The notes beneath the pieces are model-generated. The model saw only the letters and a list, made by a program, of their open reading frames with translations. It did no database searches and was not told the origin of the DNA. DNA of 13,089 bases. Source: Gammaproteobacteria bacterium. Its GTDB lineage: Bacteria > Pseudomonadota > Gammaproteobacteria > Pseudomonadales > Azotimanducaceae. The stretch covers positions 1-13,089 of the forward strand of contig JAPPHP010000019.1 of assembly GCA_028821035.1 (NCBI GenBank), in the 5' to 3' direction. The position numbers and the translations under genes were made by a program. Shown here in pieces: positions 6,968 to 13,089 of this stretch. The stretch's first letter is position 1; every line of letters starts with the position of its first letter.

Positions 6968-6973
6968 ATTCTA
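6968..6973 (-). promoter_or_regulatory. Candidate -10 box for aceA
   Basis: Read on the minus strand, TAGAAT matches the TATAAT consensus at five of six positions. Transcription would start around 6961, leaving a leader of about 24 bases before the aceA ATG. No convincing -35 hexamer lies 16-18 bases upstream, so an activator-dependent promoter or a false match are both possible. Confidence 0.35.
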
Positions 6974-7015
6974 AGGAGCCGATCCCTAAAGAAAAGGGAA
7001 AGATCGACAAGTAAT

Positions 7016-7035
7016 ACGTTCCCGAAAGGAAACGT
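7016..7035 (-). terminator. Hairpin after the purB fusion gene
   Basis: In the minus-strand transcript, ACGTTTCC (7035-7028) pairs with GGGAACGT (7023-7016) around a TTTC loop, eight pairs including one G-U. On the plus strand the same position would be a C-A mismatch, so the hairpin favours the minus transcript. It begins about 10 bases after the purB fusion stop. The following sequence has only scattered T residues, so it is at best a weak terminator or attenuator before aceA. Confidence 0.4.
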
Positions 7036-7044
7036 TTGGGGCGC

Positions 7045-8877
7045 TCAGACGAGGTCCAGTTCCATGCGGATGTGCCGGAGCCCGGCTTCGAGGAACGGTT
7101 CGCCCACGGCCTCGAAACCCGCCGCCTCGTAGAGGCCGCGCGCCTCCAGTCGCGCGTTCAGCCAGACGGCGCGGTCCCCCCGCGCGCGCGCGCTCGCAAG
7201 CGCCGCGTCCAGCAGGCGCCGGCCGATGCCGCCGCGGCGTTCCTTCGCAAGCACGGCCAGCCGCCCGATCTGTCCGTCCGCCAGGAGCCGGCCGGTGCCG
7301 ACCGCACGCTGGCCTGGCGCGGTCGCCAGGAAGTGCAGCGCGGTTTCGTCCCTGCCGTCTCGCTCGAGGTCCTCCGGGATGCCGTGTTCCTCGACGAAGA
7401 CGGCCATCCGGATCGCCATGAGCGCGTCCGCGTGACTGCGCCACCGCACCGTCTCGACGGTCACGTCGTCCCGCTCGCCGGCGAGTTGCTCCGTGAGTTC
7501 CCGCGCGATCCCGGTGTACCGCGCCGGGGTGAGCGCGCGAAGCGTCTCGCGCATCGCTTCGGGCAGCTCGAGGGCGTCGACGAGCGCGAGGTAGCCCGCC
7601 CGATCCAGGCGTTCTCCCCGGGTGAGCTCCTTGAGCCGCTCGTAGGGCTCGTCCATTCCCGCCCGCCGCATGACGGTCTGTACGGCTTCGGCAAGCACCT
7701 CCCAGCTTTCCGCGAGGTCGTCCTCAAGGGCGGCGGGATCCACTTCGAGCCGGTCGATGCCGCGCGACGCCGCCACGATGGCGACCAGCGAGTGTCCGAG
7801 ACAGGTGCCCACGCAGCGCAGCGCCGTGGAGTCGGACAGGTCCCGCTGCCACCGAGACACGGAGAGCTTGCCGCCGAGGTGCCCGAGCAGGGCGTTGGCG
7901 ATGCCGATGTTGCCCTCGGAGTTCTCGAAGTCGATGGGGTTGACCTTGTGCGGCATCGTGGAGCTGCCGGTCTCTCCCGCCACCCTCCGGCTCCGGAAGT
8001 AGCCGAGCGAGATGTACCCCCACGCGTCGCGGTCGAAATCGAGCAGCACCTGGTTGAATCGCGCCAGCGCGTCGAAGTACTCGGCGATGTAGTCGTGCGG
8101 TTCGATCTGCGTGGTGTGGGGGTTGTGCTCGAGGCCGAGGCCGTGGACGAAGTCCGCCGACACGGCCGCCCAGTCGACCTCCGGAAACGCCGCCAGGTGG
8201 GCGTTGTAGTTGCCGACCGCGCCGTTCGCCTTGCCGAGCACCGGCACGGCCTCGAACGCGCGTAGCTGCCGGCGGAGCCGGGTCACGAAGACGCCCATTT
8301 CCTTGCCGACGGTCGTGGGGGAGGCCGGCTGGCCGTGGGTCCTCGCGAGCATGGGCACGGCGGCGTTCGCGAGCGCCAGCCGCCGGATGTCGCCGATCAG
8401 CGCGGACATGGCCGGCAGCATGACCTCGCGGCGCGCGCGGAGCAGCATCAGCGCGTACGCGAGGTTGTTGATGTCCTCCGACGTGCACGCGAAGTGCACG
8501 TACTCGACGTACGGGGCGAGCCCCTCGAGCGCCGTCAGCCGTTCCTTGACGAAGTATTCGACCGCCTTCACGTCGTGGTTGGTCCGGGCCTCGATGGCCC
8601 GGATGCCCTCGGCGTCCGTCACCGTGAAGTCCCGGTAGACCGCCCGGCACGCGTCCTCGCGCCCCGCGTCGAGGGGCGGCAGCTCGGCGATCTCCGGCGT
8701 CGCGGCGAGGTGCAGGAACCACTCGATCTCGACCGTGACCCGAAAGCGGATCAGGCCGAACTCGCTGACGAGCGGGGCAAGGGCCTCCACCCGCCCGCGA
8801 TACCGTCCGTCGAGGGGCGAGACGGCGGTGAGCGACGACAGGGACGTCGCAGCCAGGTCGAACGTCGGGGGAGCCAT
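7045..8877 (-). CDS. purB: Adenylosuccinate lyase fused to a C-terminal GNAT acetyltransferase domain
   Basis: One uninterrupted frame gives 610 residues. Residues 1 to about 466 form a complete PurB of the E. coli class (456 residues there): PLDGRY (21-26), TSEDINN (132-138), ARTHGQPAS with H181 (178-186), and the signature SSTMPHKVN with catalytic S305 (305-313). PurB makes fumarate from SAICAR and adenylosuccinate in purine synthesis. From about residue 474 a GNAT domain follows: RMAVFVEEHGIPEDLE (490-505), IGRLAV (537-542), the acetyl-CoA loop RRGGIG (547-552) and YEAAGF (583-588). This resembles ElaA/YjcF-like acetyltransferases; its substrate is unknown. The stop of mnmA lies 9 bases upstream, and an AGGAG within the last mnmA codons serves as ribosome-binding site. 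No frame break or stop separates the domains. Confidence 0.95.
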   Translation of the reverse strand: MAPPTFDLAATSLSSLTAVSPLDGRYRGRVEALAPLVSEFGLIRFRVTVEIEWFLHLAATPEIAELPPLDAGREDACRAVYRDFTVTDAEGIRAIEARTNHDVKAVEYFVKERLTALEGLAPYVEYVHFACTSEDINNLAYALMLLRARREVMLPAMSALIGDIRRLALANAAVPMLARTHGQPASPTTVGKEMGVFVTRLRRQLRAFEAVPVLGKANGAVGNYNAHLAAFPEVDWAAVSADFVHGLGLEHNPHTTQIEPHDYIAEYFDALARFNQVLLDFDRDAWGYISLGYFRSRRVAGETGSSTMPHKVNPIDFENSEGNIGIANALLGHLGGKLSVSRWQRDLSDSTALRCVGTCLGHSLVAIVAASRGIDRLEVDPAALEDDLAESWEVLAEAVQTVMRRAGMDEPYERLKELTRGERLDRAGYLALVDALELPEAMRETLRALTPARYTGIARELTEQLAGERDDVTVETVRWRSHADALMAIRMAVFVEEHGIPEDLERDGRDETALHFLATAPGQRAVGTGRLLADGQIGRLAVLAKERRGGIGRRLLDAALASARARGDRAVWLNARLEARGLYEAAGFEAVGEPFLEAGLRHIRMELDLV

Positions 8878-8886
8878 GATCGACGG

Positions 8887-9966
8887 TTACTCCTGTCCCG
8901 CTTCCGTGGCCACGATCGTGCCGCCGCCGAGGCACCGCTCCCCGTCGTACAGGCAGACGTACTGCCCGGGGGTCACGGCGCGCTGCGGCGTGTCGAACAT
9001 CACCCGTATCCCGTCCTCGCGGGCCTCCACCCGGCACGCCCGGTCCGGCTGCCGGTAGCGCGTCTTGGCAGCGCAGCGGAGCGGCAGGTCGACGGATTTG
9101 AGCCAGTTCATCCCGCGGGCGAGCAGGGCGCGGCTCAGCAGCCGGGACTCGTCCTGGCTGACCACCAGCGCGTTCTCGGCGAGACGCTTCTCCACGACAT
9201 ACCAGGGCGCCTCGGGAAACCCGGCGCGGCCGCCGATACCGAGCCCCTGCCGCTGCCCCAGCGTGAACCAGGCGAGGCCGGGATGCTCGCCGACGATGTC
9301 GCCTTCGGTGTCTACGATCGGCCCGGGACGTCGCGGGAGATAGCGGGCGAGGAAATCCGCGAAACGCCGCTCGCCGATGAAGCAGATGCCCGTGCTGTCC
9401 TTCTTGTCGTACACGGGCAGGCCCGCGGCCTTCGCAACCTTGCGCACGGCCGGCTTCCGGAGGCCCCCGAGCGGGAACAGGCACCCGTCGAGCCGCTCCG
9501 CCGGCACGGCCTGCAGGAAGTAGCTCTGGTCCTTGTTCCCGTCGATCCCCTTCAGCAGCGCGAACTCCCCGTTCACCCGGCCCGAGCGCGCGTAGTGGCC
9601 CGTCGCGACGCGCTCCGCGCCGAGCAGCCGCGCGTAGTCCAGGAACACCTTGAACTTGATCTCGCTGTTGCACAGGACGTCGGGATTCGGGGTGCGTCCC
9701 GCGGCGTACTCGCAGAGGAAGCGCTCGAAGACGTTGTCCCAGTACTCGGCCGCGAAGTTCGCCTCGCGGAGCGGGATGCCCAGCCGGTCGCAGACCCGCG
9801 CAGCGTCCTCGAAGTCGGCCTGCGCCGTGCAGTACTCCTCGCCGTCGTCCTCTTCCCAGTTCTTCATGAACATGCCTTCCACCGCGAGGCCGCGCTCCTT
9901 GAGCAGCAGCGCCGCGACGGCGGAGTCGACCCCGCCCGACATGCCCACGATCACCGTTGGCGCCAC
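8887..9966 (-). CDS. mnmA: tRNA-specific 2-thiouridylase MnmA
   Basis: The product has 359 residues from GTG 9966, close to the 368 of E. coli MnmA. GMSGGVDS (8-15) is the PP-loop that binds ATP. C99 in PNPDVLCN is the first catalytic cysteine and C195 in STGICFIG the second. KNWEEDDGEEYC (35-46), NKDQSYF (144-150) and LGQRQGLGIGG are all family signatures. The enzyme puts sulfur at position 2 of the wobble uridine in tRNAs for Lys, Glu and Gln, using a sulfur relay in the cytoplasm. The open frame extends upstream of 9966, but homology starts there and GGGGG lies about 9 bases before the GTG. It heads the operon with the purB fusion. The hflD gene that I recall between mnmA and purB in many gammaproteobacteria is absent here. 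Confidence 0.96.
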   Translation of the reverse strand: MAPTVIVGMSGGVDSAVAALLLKERGLAVEGMFMKNWEEDDGEEYCTAQADFEDAARVCDRLGIPLREANFAAEYWDNVFERFLCEYAAGRTPNPDVLCNSEIKFKVFLDYARLLGAERVATGHYARSGRVNGEFALLKGIDGNKDQSYFLQAVPAERLDGCLFPLGGLRKPAVRKVAKAAGLPVYDKKDSTGICFIGERRFADFLARYLPRRPGPIVDTEGDIVGEHPGLAWFTLGQRQGLGIGGRAGFPEAPWYVVEKRLAENALVVSQDESRLLSRALLARGMNWLKSVDLPLRCAAKTRYRQPDRACRVEAREDGIRVMFDTPQRAVTPGQYVCLYDGERCLGGGTIVATEAGQE

Positions 9967-10026
9967 TGGCCGGCCCCCGCGGATGCGATGCTTCGAATTG
10001 TACCGCCTCGCTGCCGCGCCACGCGG

Positions 10027-10055
10027 TTGCATGGGGGGCGGGGCGGGAGTGTAAT
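10027..10055 (+). promoter_or_regulatory. Candidate promoter of the moaCDE operon
   Basis: TTGCAT (10027-10032) is followed after 17 bases by TGTAAT (10050-10055), which matches TATAAT at five of six positions. The -35 match is poor (three of six). Transcription would start at about 10062-10063, the first base of the moaC ATG, so a leaderless message is again possible. The GGGAG at 10045-10049 would then lie upstream of the transcript and could not act as ribosome-binding site. Confidence 0.35.
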
Positions 10056-10062
10056 CGCGTGC

Positions 10063-10551
10063 ATGCCACCGGCCCGAAAAGAGAGGCGTCTGACGCACAT
10101 TGACGACGACGGCGCGGCCCGCATGGTCGACGTGTCGGACAAGTCGGTGACGGAGCGGGAGGCCCGCGCCGAGGCGACGGTCGTGATGGCGGCGGCGACG
10201 CTCGACGAGATTCGCGCTGGCGGAATGCCCAAGGGCGACGTGCTGGCCGTCGCCCGGGTGGCGGGGATCCAGGCGGCCAAGCGGACGAGCGACCTCATCC
10301 CCCTGTGCCACCCGCTACCGCTCGCGAGGGCGTCCGTCGAGTTCGAGCCGGCGGGTACGGACCGCCTGCGGATCTCGGCCTCCTGCAAGGTCCTCGGCCG
10401 CACCGGGGTCGAGATGGAGGCGCTCACCGCGGCGGCCGTCGCCGCGCTGACGGTCTACGATATGTGCAAGGCCATCGATCGGGGCATGCGCATCGAGCGC
10501 GTCGAACTCGTGCGCAAGTCCGGAGGGCGGAGCGGCACGTGGGAGCGGTGA
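10063..10551 (+). CDS. moaC: Cyclic pyranopterin monophosphate synthase MoaC
   Basis: The product has 162 residues, against 161 in E. coli MoaC. MVDVSDK (21-27), KGDVLAVARVAGIQAAKRT (57-75), LIPLCHPL (78-85, H83), GVEMEALTAA (115-124) and YDMCKA with D133 and K136 reproduce the conserved active-site residues. MoaC works with MoaA (not in this window) to convert GTP into cyclic pyranopterin monophosphate, the first molybdenum-cofactor intermediate. ATG 10063 fits the family length; the nearest Shine-Dalgarno-like GGGAG is 13 bases away, farther than usual. It is divergent from mnmA and is the first gene of moaC-moaD-moaE, overlapping moaD by four bases (GTGA). Confidence 0.96.
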   Translation: MPPARKERRLTHIDDDGAARMVDVSDKSVTEREARAEATVVMAAATLDEIRAGGMPKGDVLAVARVAGIQAAKRTSDLIPLCHPLPLARASVEFEPAGTDRLRISASCKVLGRTGVEMEALTAAAVAALTVYDMCKAIDRGMRIERVELVRKSGGRSGTWER

Positions 10552-10805
10552 CCGTCCGCGTCCTGTTCTTCGCCTCCCTGCGCGAAGCGGTCCACGAGGA
10601 CGCGCTCGACCTCAGCCTGCCGTCCGGCGCGACGGTCGCCGACCTGCGGGCCGTCCTCGGCGAGCGGCTCTCGGGGGAGGGCGCACGCGCCATCGCGGAC
10701 GGGGACGTACGGGTCGCGGTCAACCAGCGCCTCCTGCATTCGGCGCAGACGCGGCTCGCGGCCGGCGACGAGGTGGCGTTCCTGCCGCCGGTGACCGGAG
10801 GCTGA
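10548..10805 (+). CDS. moaD: Molybdopterin synthase small (sulfur carrier) subunit MoaD
   Basis: The product has 85 residues with a ubiquitin-like beta-grasp fold: VRVLFFASLRE at the start, and AVNQRLL, GDEVAFLPPVTGG at the end. The terminal Gly-Gly is the site that is adenylated and then thiocarboxylated to carry sulfur into molybdopterin. The GTG at 10548 shares GTGA with the moaC stop, so translation is coupled. An in-frame GTG at 10539 would add three residues and has a better-spaced GGAG (10529-10532); either could be used. MoaD acts in a heterotetramer with MoaE, encoded next. Confidence 0.93.
   Translation: MTVRVLFFASLREAVHEDALDLSLPSGATVADLRAVLGERLSGEGARAIADGDVRVAVNQRLLHSAQTRLAAGDEVAFLPPVTGG
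10797..10801 (+). promoter_or_regulatory. Ribosome-binding site of moaE embedded in the MoaD diglycine codons
   Basis: GGAGG lies 5 bases before the GTG start of moaE. The same bases are most of the GGA GGC codons for the essential C-terminal Gly-Gly of MoaD, just before its TGA. This supports GTG 10807 as the moaE start and coupling of the two subunits. Confidence 0.75.
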
Positions 10806-10806
10806 C

Positions 10807-11286
10807 GTGACCGTCTCCATACGCGTGCAGCGGGAGGACTTCTCGCTGGCGGACGAGTGGACGGCGCTGCGCGCGCGCACCGGGACAGGCTCCGGCGCCA
10901 TCGCGGCGTTCGCCGGTCTCGTGCGCGAGGACGCGCGTGGCGGACCGACCGAGACCCTGTTCCTCGAGCACTATCCCGGGATGACCGAGTCGAGCATCGC
11001 CGACATCGTCCGCGAGGCGGAGGAGCGCTGGCCCCTCGACGATGTCGTGATCGTGCACCGGGTCGGCGAACTCAAGCCCGGCGACCAGATCGTCCTGGTG
11101 CTGGTCGCCTCCGGGCATCGCGCGGCCGCGTTCGCCGCCTGCGAGTTCCTGATGGACTACCTGAAAACCCGGGCGGTGTTCTGGAAGAAGGAGACGCGCG
11201 GCGCGGCGTCCGAGTGGATCCGCTCCACGGAGGATGACTTCGAGCGCGCGGCGTCCTGGTCGGAGCCGGGCGCGGCGGGGGACTGA
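10807..11286 (+). CDS. moaE: Molybdopterin synthase catalytic subunit MoaE
   Basis: The product has 159 residues, slightly longer than the 150 of E. coli because of an acidic, alanine-rich tail. GAIAAFAGLVR (30-40), LFLEHYPGM (51-59), HRVGELKPGD (84-93) and YLKTRAVFWKKE (118-129), with lysines at 120, 127 and 128, include the residues that form the active site with the MoaD tail. MoaE adds two dithiolene sulfurs to cyclic pyranopterin monophosphate, giving molybdopterin. The GTG start has a strong GGAGG five bases upstream, inside the end of moaD, and the genes are separated by one base. It is the last gene of the moaCDE operon; moaA and moaB are not in this window. Confidence 0.95.
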   Translation: MTVSIRVQREDFSLADEWTALRARTGTGSGAIAAFAGLVREDARGGPTETLFLEHYPGMTESSIADIVREAEERWPLDDVVIVHRVGELKPGDQIVLVLVASGHRAAAFAACEFLMDYLKTRAVFWKKETRGAASEWIRSTEDDFERAASWSEPGAAGD

Positions 11287-11294
11287 CCCCGCGC

Positions 11295-11319
11295 GACGGC
11301 CCCGCCGCGGGGGACCGTC
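11295..11319 (+). terminator. GC-rich hairpin after moaE
   Basis: GACGGCCCC (11295-11303) pairs with GGGG-CCGTC (to 11319) around a GCCGC loop, with one or two unpaired bases (G and A) in the right arm. It begins 8 bases after the moaE stop. There is no T-tract, so it could be a weak or Rho-assisted terminator. It overlaps the place where the -35 box of the icd promoter would be. Confidence 0.4.
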
Positions 11320-11332
11320 AGGGACGGCGATG

Positions 11333-11338
11333 TATAAT
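11333..11338 (+). promoter_or_regulatory. Perfect TATAAT -10 box of icd
   Basis: TATAAT is an exact consensus -10 hexamer, preceded directly by TG. No good -35 hexamer is visible 16-18 bases upstream, where the moaE hairpin lies. Transcription would start near 11345, leaving a leader of about 30 bases before the icd ATG. Confidence 0.6.
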
Positions 11339-11375
11339 CCGCCGTTCGCCCTTCCCCCTTTTCTATGGAGTGCCG

Positions 11376-12638
11376 ATGGCGTACGAACACATCGTCGTGC
11401 CCGATGACGGAGACAGGATCACGGTCGCCGAGGACGGCAGCCTCAACGTCCCCGACCGCCCGATCATCCCGTTCATCGAGGGTGACGGCATCGGCGTCGA
11501 CATCTCGCCCGTGATGATCGACGTGGTCGACGCGGCGGTGCTGCGGAGCTACGGCGGACGCCGTTCCATCGCGTGGATGGAAGTGTACGCGGGGGAGAAG
11601 TCGCTCTCCCTCTACGGGGACGACGAGTGGCTGCCCGAGGAGACGCTGGACGCCCTCCAGTCCTTCCTCGTCGCCATCAAGGGACCGATGACCACCCCCG
11701 TCGGCGGCGGTATCCGCTCGCTGAACGTCGCCATCCGCCAGCTCCTCGACCTGTATGTCTGCCAGCGGCCCGTCCGGTGGCTGAGCGGGGTGCCAAGCCC
11801 CGTCGTGGCCCCGGAGAAGACGGACATGGTCATCTTCCGGGAGAACACGGAAGACATCTACGCGGGCGTCGAGTGGGAAGCCGACAGCGCCGAAGCCAAC
11901 CGCGTCATCGACTTCCTGCGGGAGGAGATGGGCGTACGGAAGATCCGTTTCCCCGAGCGCTGCGGGATCGGCGTCAAGCCGATCTCCGTCGAAGGCACGC
12001 AGCGCCTCGTGCGCAAGGCCCTGCAGTACGCGATCGCGGAGGACCGGACCTCCGTGACCTTCGTCCACAAGGGCAACATCATGAAGTTCACCGAGGGCGC
12101 CTTCAAGGACTGGGGCTACGCGCTCGCGGCCTCGGAGTTCGGCGCGACCCCCCTGGACGGGGGCCCGTGGCAGACCCTGACCAACCCCCGTACGGGCAGG
12201 GAGATCGTCGTCAAGGACATGATCGCGGACGCCATGCTGCAGCAGATCCTGACGCGCCCCGACGAGTACGACGTGATCGCGACGATGAACCTGAACGGCG
12301 ACTACCTGTCGGACGCGCTCGCCGCGCAGGTGGGCGGCATCGGCATCGCCCCCGGCGCCAACATCGGGGACACCGTCGCGGTGTTCGAGGCCACCCATGG
12401 CACGGCGCCGAAGTACGCGGGGCAGAACAAGGTCAACCCGGGATCCCTGATCCTCTCGGCCGAGATGATGCTGCGGCACCTGGGGTGGCGGGAGGCTGCG
12501 GACCTGATCGTGGCCGGCATGGAGGCCGCGATCACGGACAAGACCGTGACCTACGACTTCGAGAGGCTGATGGACGGGGCCTCGCTCCTGAGCTGTTCCG
12601 GGTTCGGTGCGGCCGTGATCGGGAAGATGGCCGCCTGA
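11376..12638 (+). CDS. icd: Isocitrate dehydrogenase, NADP-dependent
   Basis: The product has 420 residues, against 416 in E. coli Icd. IEGDGIG (34-40) starts the catalytic fold. GGGIRSLNVAIRQ (110-122) holds S115, equivalent to the serine phosphorylated by AceK in E. coli. HKGNIMKFTEG (231-241) and the NLNGDYLSDALAA segment carry substrate and metal ligands. HGTAPKYAGQNKV (341-353) has the Lys-Tyr pair and a valine that mark NADP rather than NAD specificity. The enzyme converts isocitrate to 2-oxoglutarate in the TCA cycle, competing with AceA for the same substrate. ATG 11376 has GGAG five bases upstream; the GTG at 11370 overlaps that site and is less likely. It has its own TATAAT promoter and converges on cspD across 32 bases. 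Confidence 0.97.
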   Translation: MAYEHIVVPDDGDRITVAEDGSLNVPDRPIIPFIEGDGIGVDISPVMIDVVDAAVLRSYGGRRSIAWMEVYAGEKSLSLYGDDEWLPEETLDALQSFLVAIKGPMTTPVGGGIRSLNVAIRQLLDLYVCQRPVRWLSGVPSPVVAPEKTDMVIFRENTEDIYAGVEWEADSAEANRVIDFLREEMGVRKIRFPERCGIGVKPISVEGTQRLVRKALQYAIAEDRTSVTFVHKGNIMKFTEGAFKDWGYALAASEFGATPLDGGPWQTLTNPRTGREIVVKDMIADAMLQQILTRPDEYDVIATMNLNGDYLSDALAAQVGGIGIAPGANIGDTVAVFEATHGTAPKYAGQNKVNPGSLILSAEMMLRHLGWREAADLIVAGMEAAITDKTVTYDFERLMDGASLLSCSGFGAAVIGKMAA

Positions 12639-12670
12639 CGCCCCGCGTGCGCGCCCGCGGAGCCCGGACG

Positions 12671-12937
12671 TCAGGGGCCGGACTCGGCGGCGTCGTCTCC
12701 AGCTGCGGCTTCGTCTTCAGGTCCCGTTTCGCCTTCCGCCAACCGGATGTTGATGGCGTGCGGGCCCTTGGGGCCTTCCTGAACGTCGAAGTCCACCCGC
12801 TGTCCCGCCCGGAGGGTCTTGTACCCGGCCATCTGGATGGACGAGTAGTGTACGAAGAGGTCGCCCCCGCCTGACTCGGACAGGACGAAACCGTACCCCT
12901 TGGCATTGTTGAACCACTTGACCGTGCCCGTAGCCAC
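12671..12937 (-). CDS. cspD: CspD-like cold-shock domain protein
   Basis: The product has 88 residues from GTG 12937. Residues 1-66 form one cold-shock domain: TGTVKWFNNAKGYGFV holds RNP1-like KGYGFV, and DLFVHYSSIQ holds RNP2-like LFVHY. YKTLRAGQRVDFDVQEGPKG then matches CspD rather than CspA, which is shorter. A tail of about 20 residues is acidic (GPEDEAAAGDDAAE), a low-complexity extension. CspD binds single-stranded DNA or RNA in the cytoplasm and in E. coli inhibits replication in stationary phase. AAAGGTGG precedes GTG 12937 by about five bases and MATGTVKWF is the common family start; an upstream GTG at 12946 would add MDR and overlaps that site. Placement beside icd matches Pseudomonas as I recall. 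Confidence 0.92.
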   Translation of the reverse strand: MATGTVKWFNNAKGYGFVLSESGGGDLFVHYSSIQMAGYKTLRAGQRVDFDVQEGPKGPHAINIRLAEGETGPEDEAAAGDDAAESGP

Positions 12938-12990
12938 CCGGTCCACCTTTGCCGGAGGAGCGCTTGATACAACCGCGCGGGAAACGGCGG

Positions 12991-13019
12991 TTTCTACAAT
13001 CCTGACAGGCGTTTGTCAA
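12991..13019 (-). promoter_or_regulatory. sigma70-like promoter of cspD with overlapping dyad
   Basis: On the minus strand a perfect TTGACA (13019-13014) is followed after 17 bases by TAGAAA (12996-12991), four of six matches. The start would be near 12984, leaving a leader of about 46 bases. TGACA (13003-13007) and TGTCA (13014-13018) form an inverted repeat with a 6-base spacer across the -35 box, a possible operator. A hairpin AACCGC/GCGGTT (12971-12976/12987-12992) covers the start of the leader. Confidence 0.6.
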
Positions 13020-13021
13020 CT

Positions 13022-13089
13022 TCATCCACCGCCACGGGTGCACGTCAAAATTGTGGCGATCTTGGTCTTGGCTGCGGTGCGTTTGCGTT
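13022..13089 (-). other. Possible C-terminal tail of an upstream minus-strand gene
   Basis: One minus-strand frame is open from the right edge to a TGA at 13024-13022, encoding about 21 residues rich in Lys, Arg and Thr (RKRTAAKTKIATIL is the visible start). The segment is too short to identify or to distinguish from chance. If it is a gene, it ends just before the cspD promoter. Confidence 0.2.

Noticed and set aside
5585..7132. 515-residue plus-strand open frame opposite aceA
   Set aside because: It is the shadow of aceA on the other strand; the translation has no recognisable domain, while aceA matches its family along its full length.
8335..10062. Plus-strand frame running into moaC that would give a 738-residue protein
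   Set aside because: Only the last 162 residues are conserved (MoaC). The upstream part is antisense to mnmA and the purB fusion.
7724..10069. 781-residue minus-strand open frame across mnmA and the purB fusion
   Set aside because: It is a different frame from the two well-supported genes on the same strand and gives Arg/Gly/Pro/Ala-rich sequence with no motifs.
9967..10311. N-terminal extension of MnmA upstream of GTG 9966
   Set aside because: The extension overlaps moaC on the opposite strand and has no MnmA similarity; the family N-terminus is reached at GTG 9966.
12639..12670. Terminator between icd and cspD
   Set aside because: The 32-base gap is GC-rich but I could not draw a stem of more than a few pairs, and there is no T-tract.

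Overview
The window is a GC-rich (roughly two-thirds G+C by eye), densely coded stretch of bacterial chromosome that most resembles a gammaproteobacterium. The supporting features are a full-length CysB of exactly 324 residues, ThrH with the DLEG version of HAD motif I, an iron-sulfur APS-reductase type CysH, an E. coli-like isocitrate lyase, an NADP-type isocitrate dehydrogenase of the E. coli class, and a CspD-like cold-shock protein. No tRNA, rRNA, CRISPR array, transposase or phage gene was seen. No stretch longer than about 170 bases lacks a gene.

Left region (1-2730): two tandem minus-strand paralogues encode exported DUF3604 (PHP-like) proteins. The downstream one runs off the left edge. 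They are divergent from cysB, and the 135-bp gap between holds a perfect 9-bp inverted repeat and a good sigma70-like promoter. That promoter sits so close to cysB that the mRNA may be leaderless.

Sulfur block (2731-5559): cysB (+) converges on a two-gene minus-strand operon, cysH and a small CxxC thioredoxin-like gene that overlap by four bases. thrH (+) is divergent from cysH. From memory this is the Pseudomonas gene order cysB / small protein / cysH / thrH. CysB is the regulator, CysH reduces APS to sulfite, and the CxxC protein is a plausible electron donor.

Junction (5551-5638): an 88-bp palindromic intergenic element lies between the converging genes thrH and aceA. Its identical 12-bp ends contain the stop codons of both genes.

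Central-carbon / purine / tRNA block (5630-9966, all minus): aceA (isocitrate lyase), an adenylosuccinate lyase fused in frame to a C-terminal GNAT acetyltransferase domain, and mnmA (tRNA 2-thiouridylase) just upstream of that fusion gene. The order aceA, purB, mnmA, ... icd, cspD recalls a second Pseudomonas neighbourhood. The window therefore looks like two conserved blocks joined at the palindromic element.

Right region (10063-13089): a tight moaC-moaD-moaE operon (molybdopterin synthase subunits plus MoaC), then icd with a perfect TATAAT box, and a convergent cspD-like gene with a TTGACA promoter overlapped by a dyad. The last 68 bases may be the tail of another minus-strand gene.

Most genes are housekeeping. 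The unusual points are the PurB-GNAT fusion, the palindromic element that supplies two stop codons, the possible leaderless starts of cysB and moaC, the operator-like dyad between cysB and the DUF3604 pair, and the CxxC protein coupled to cysH.
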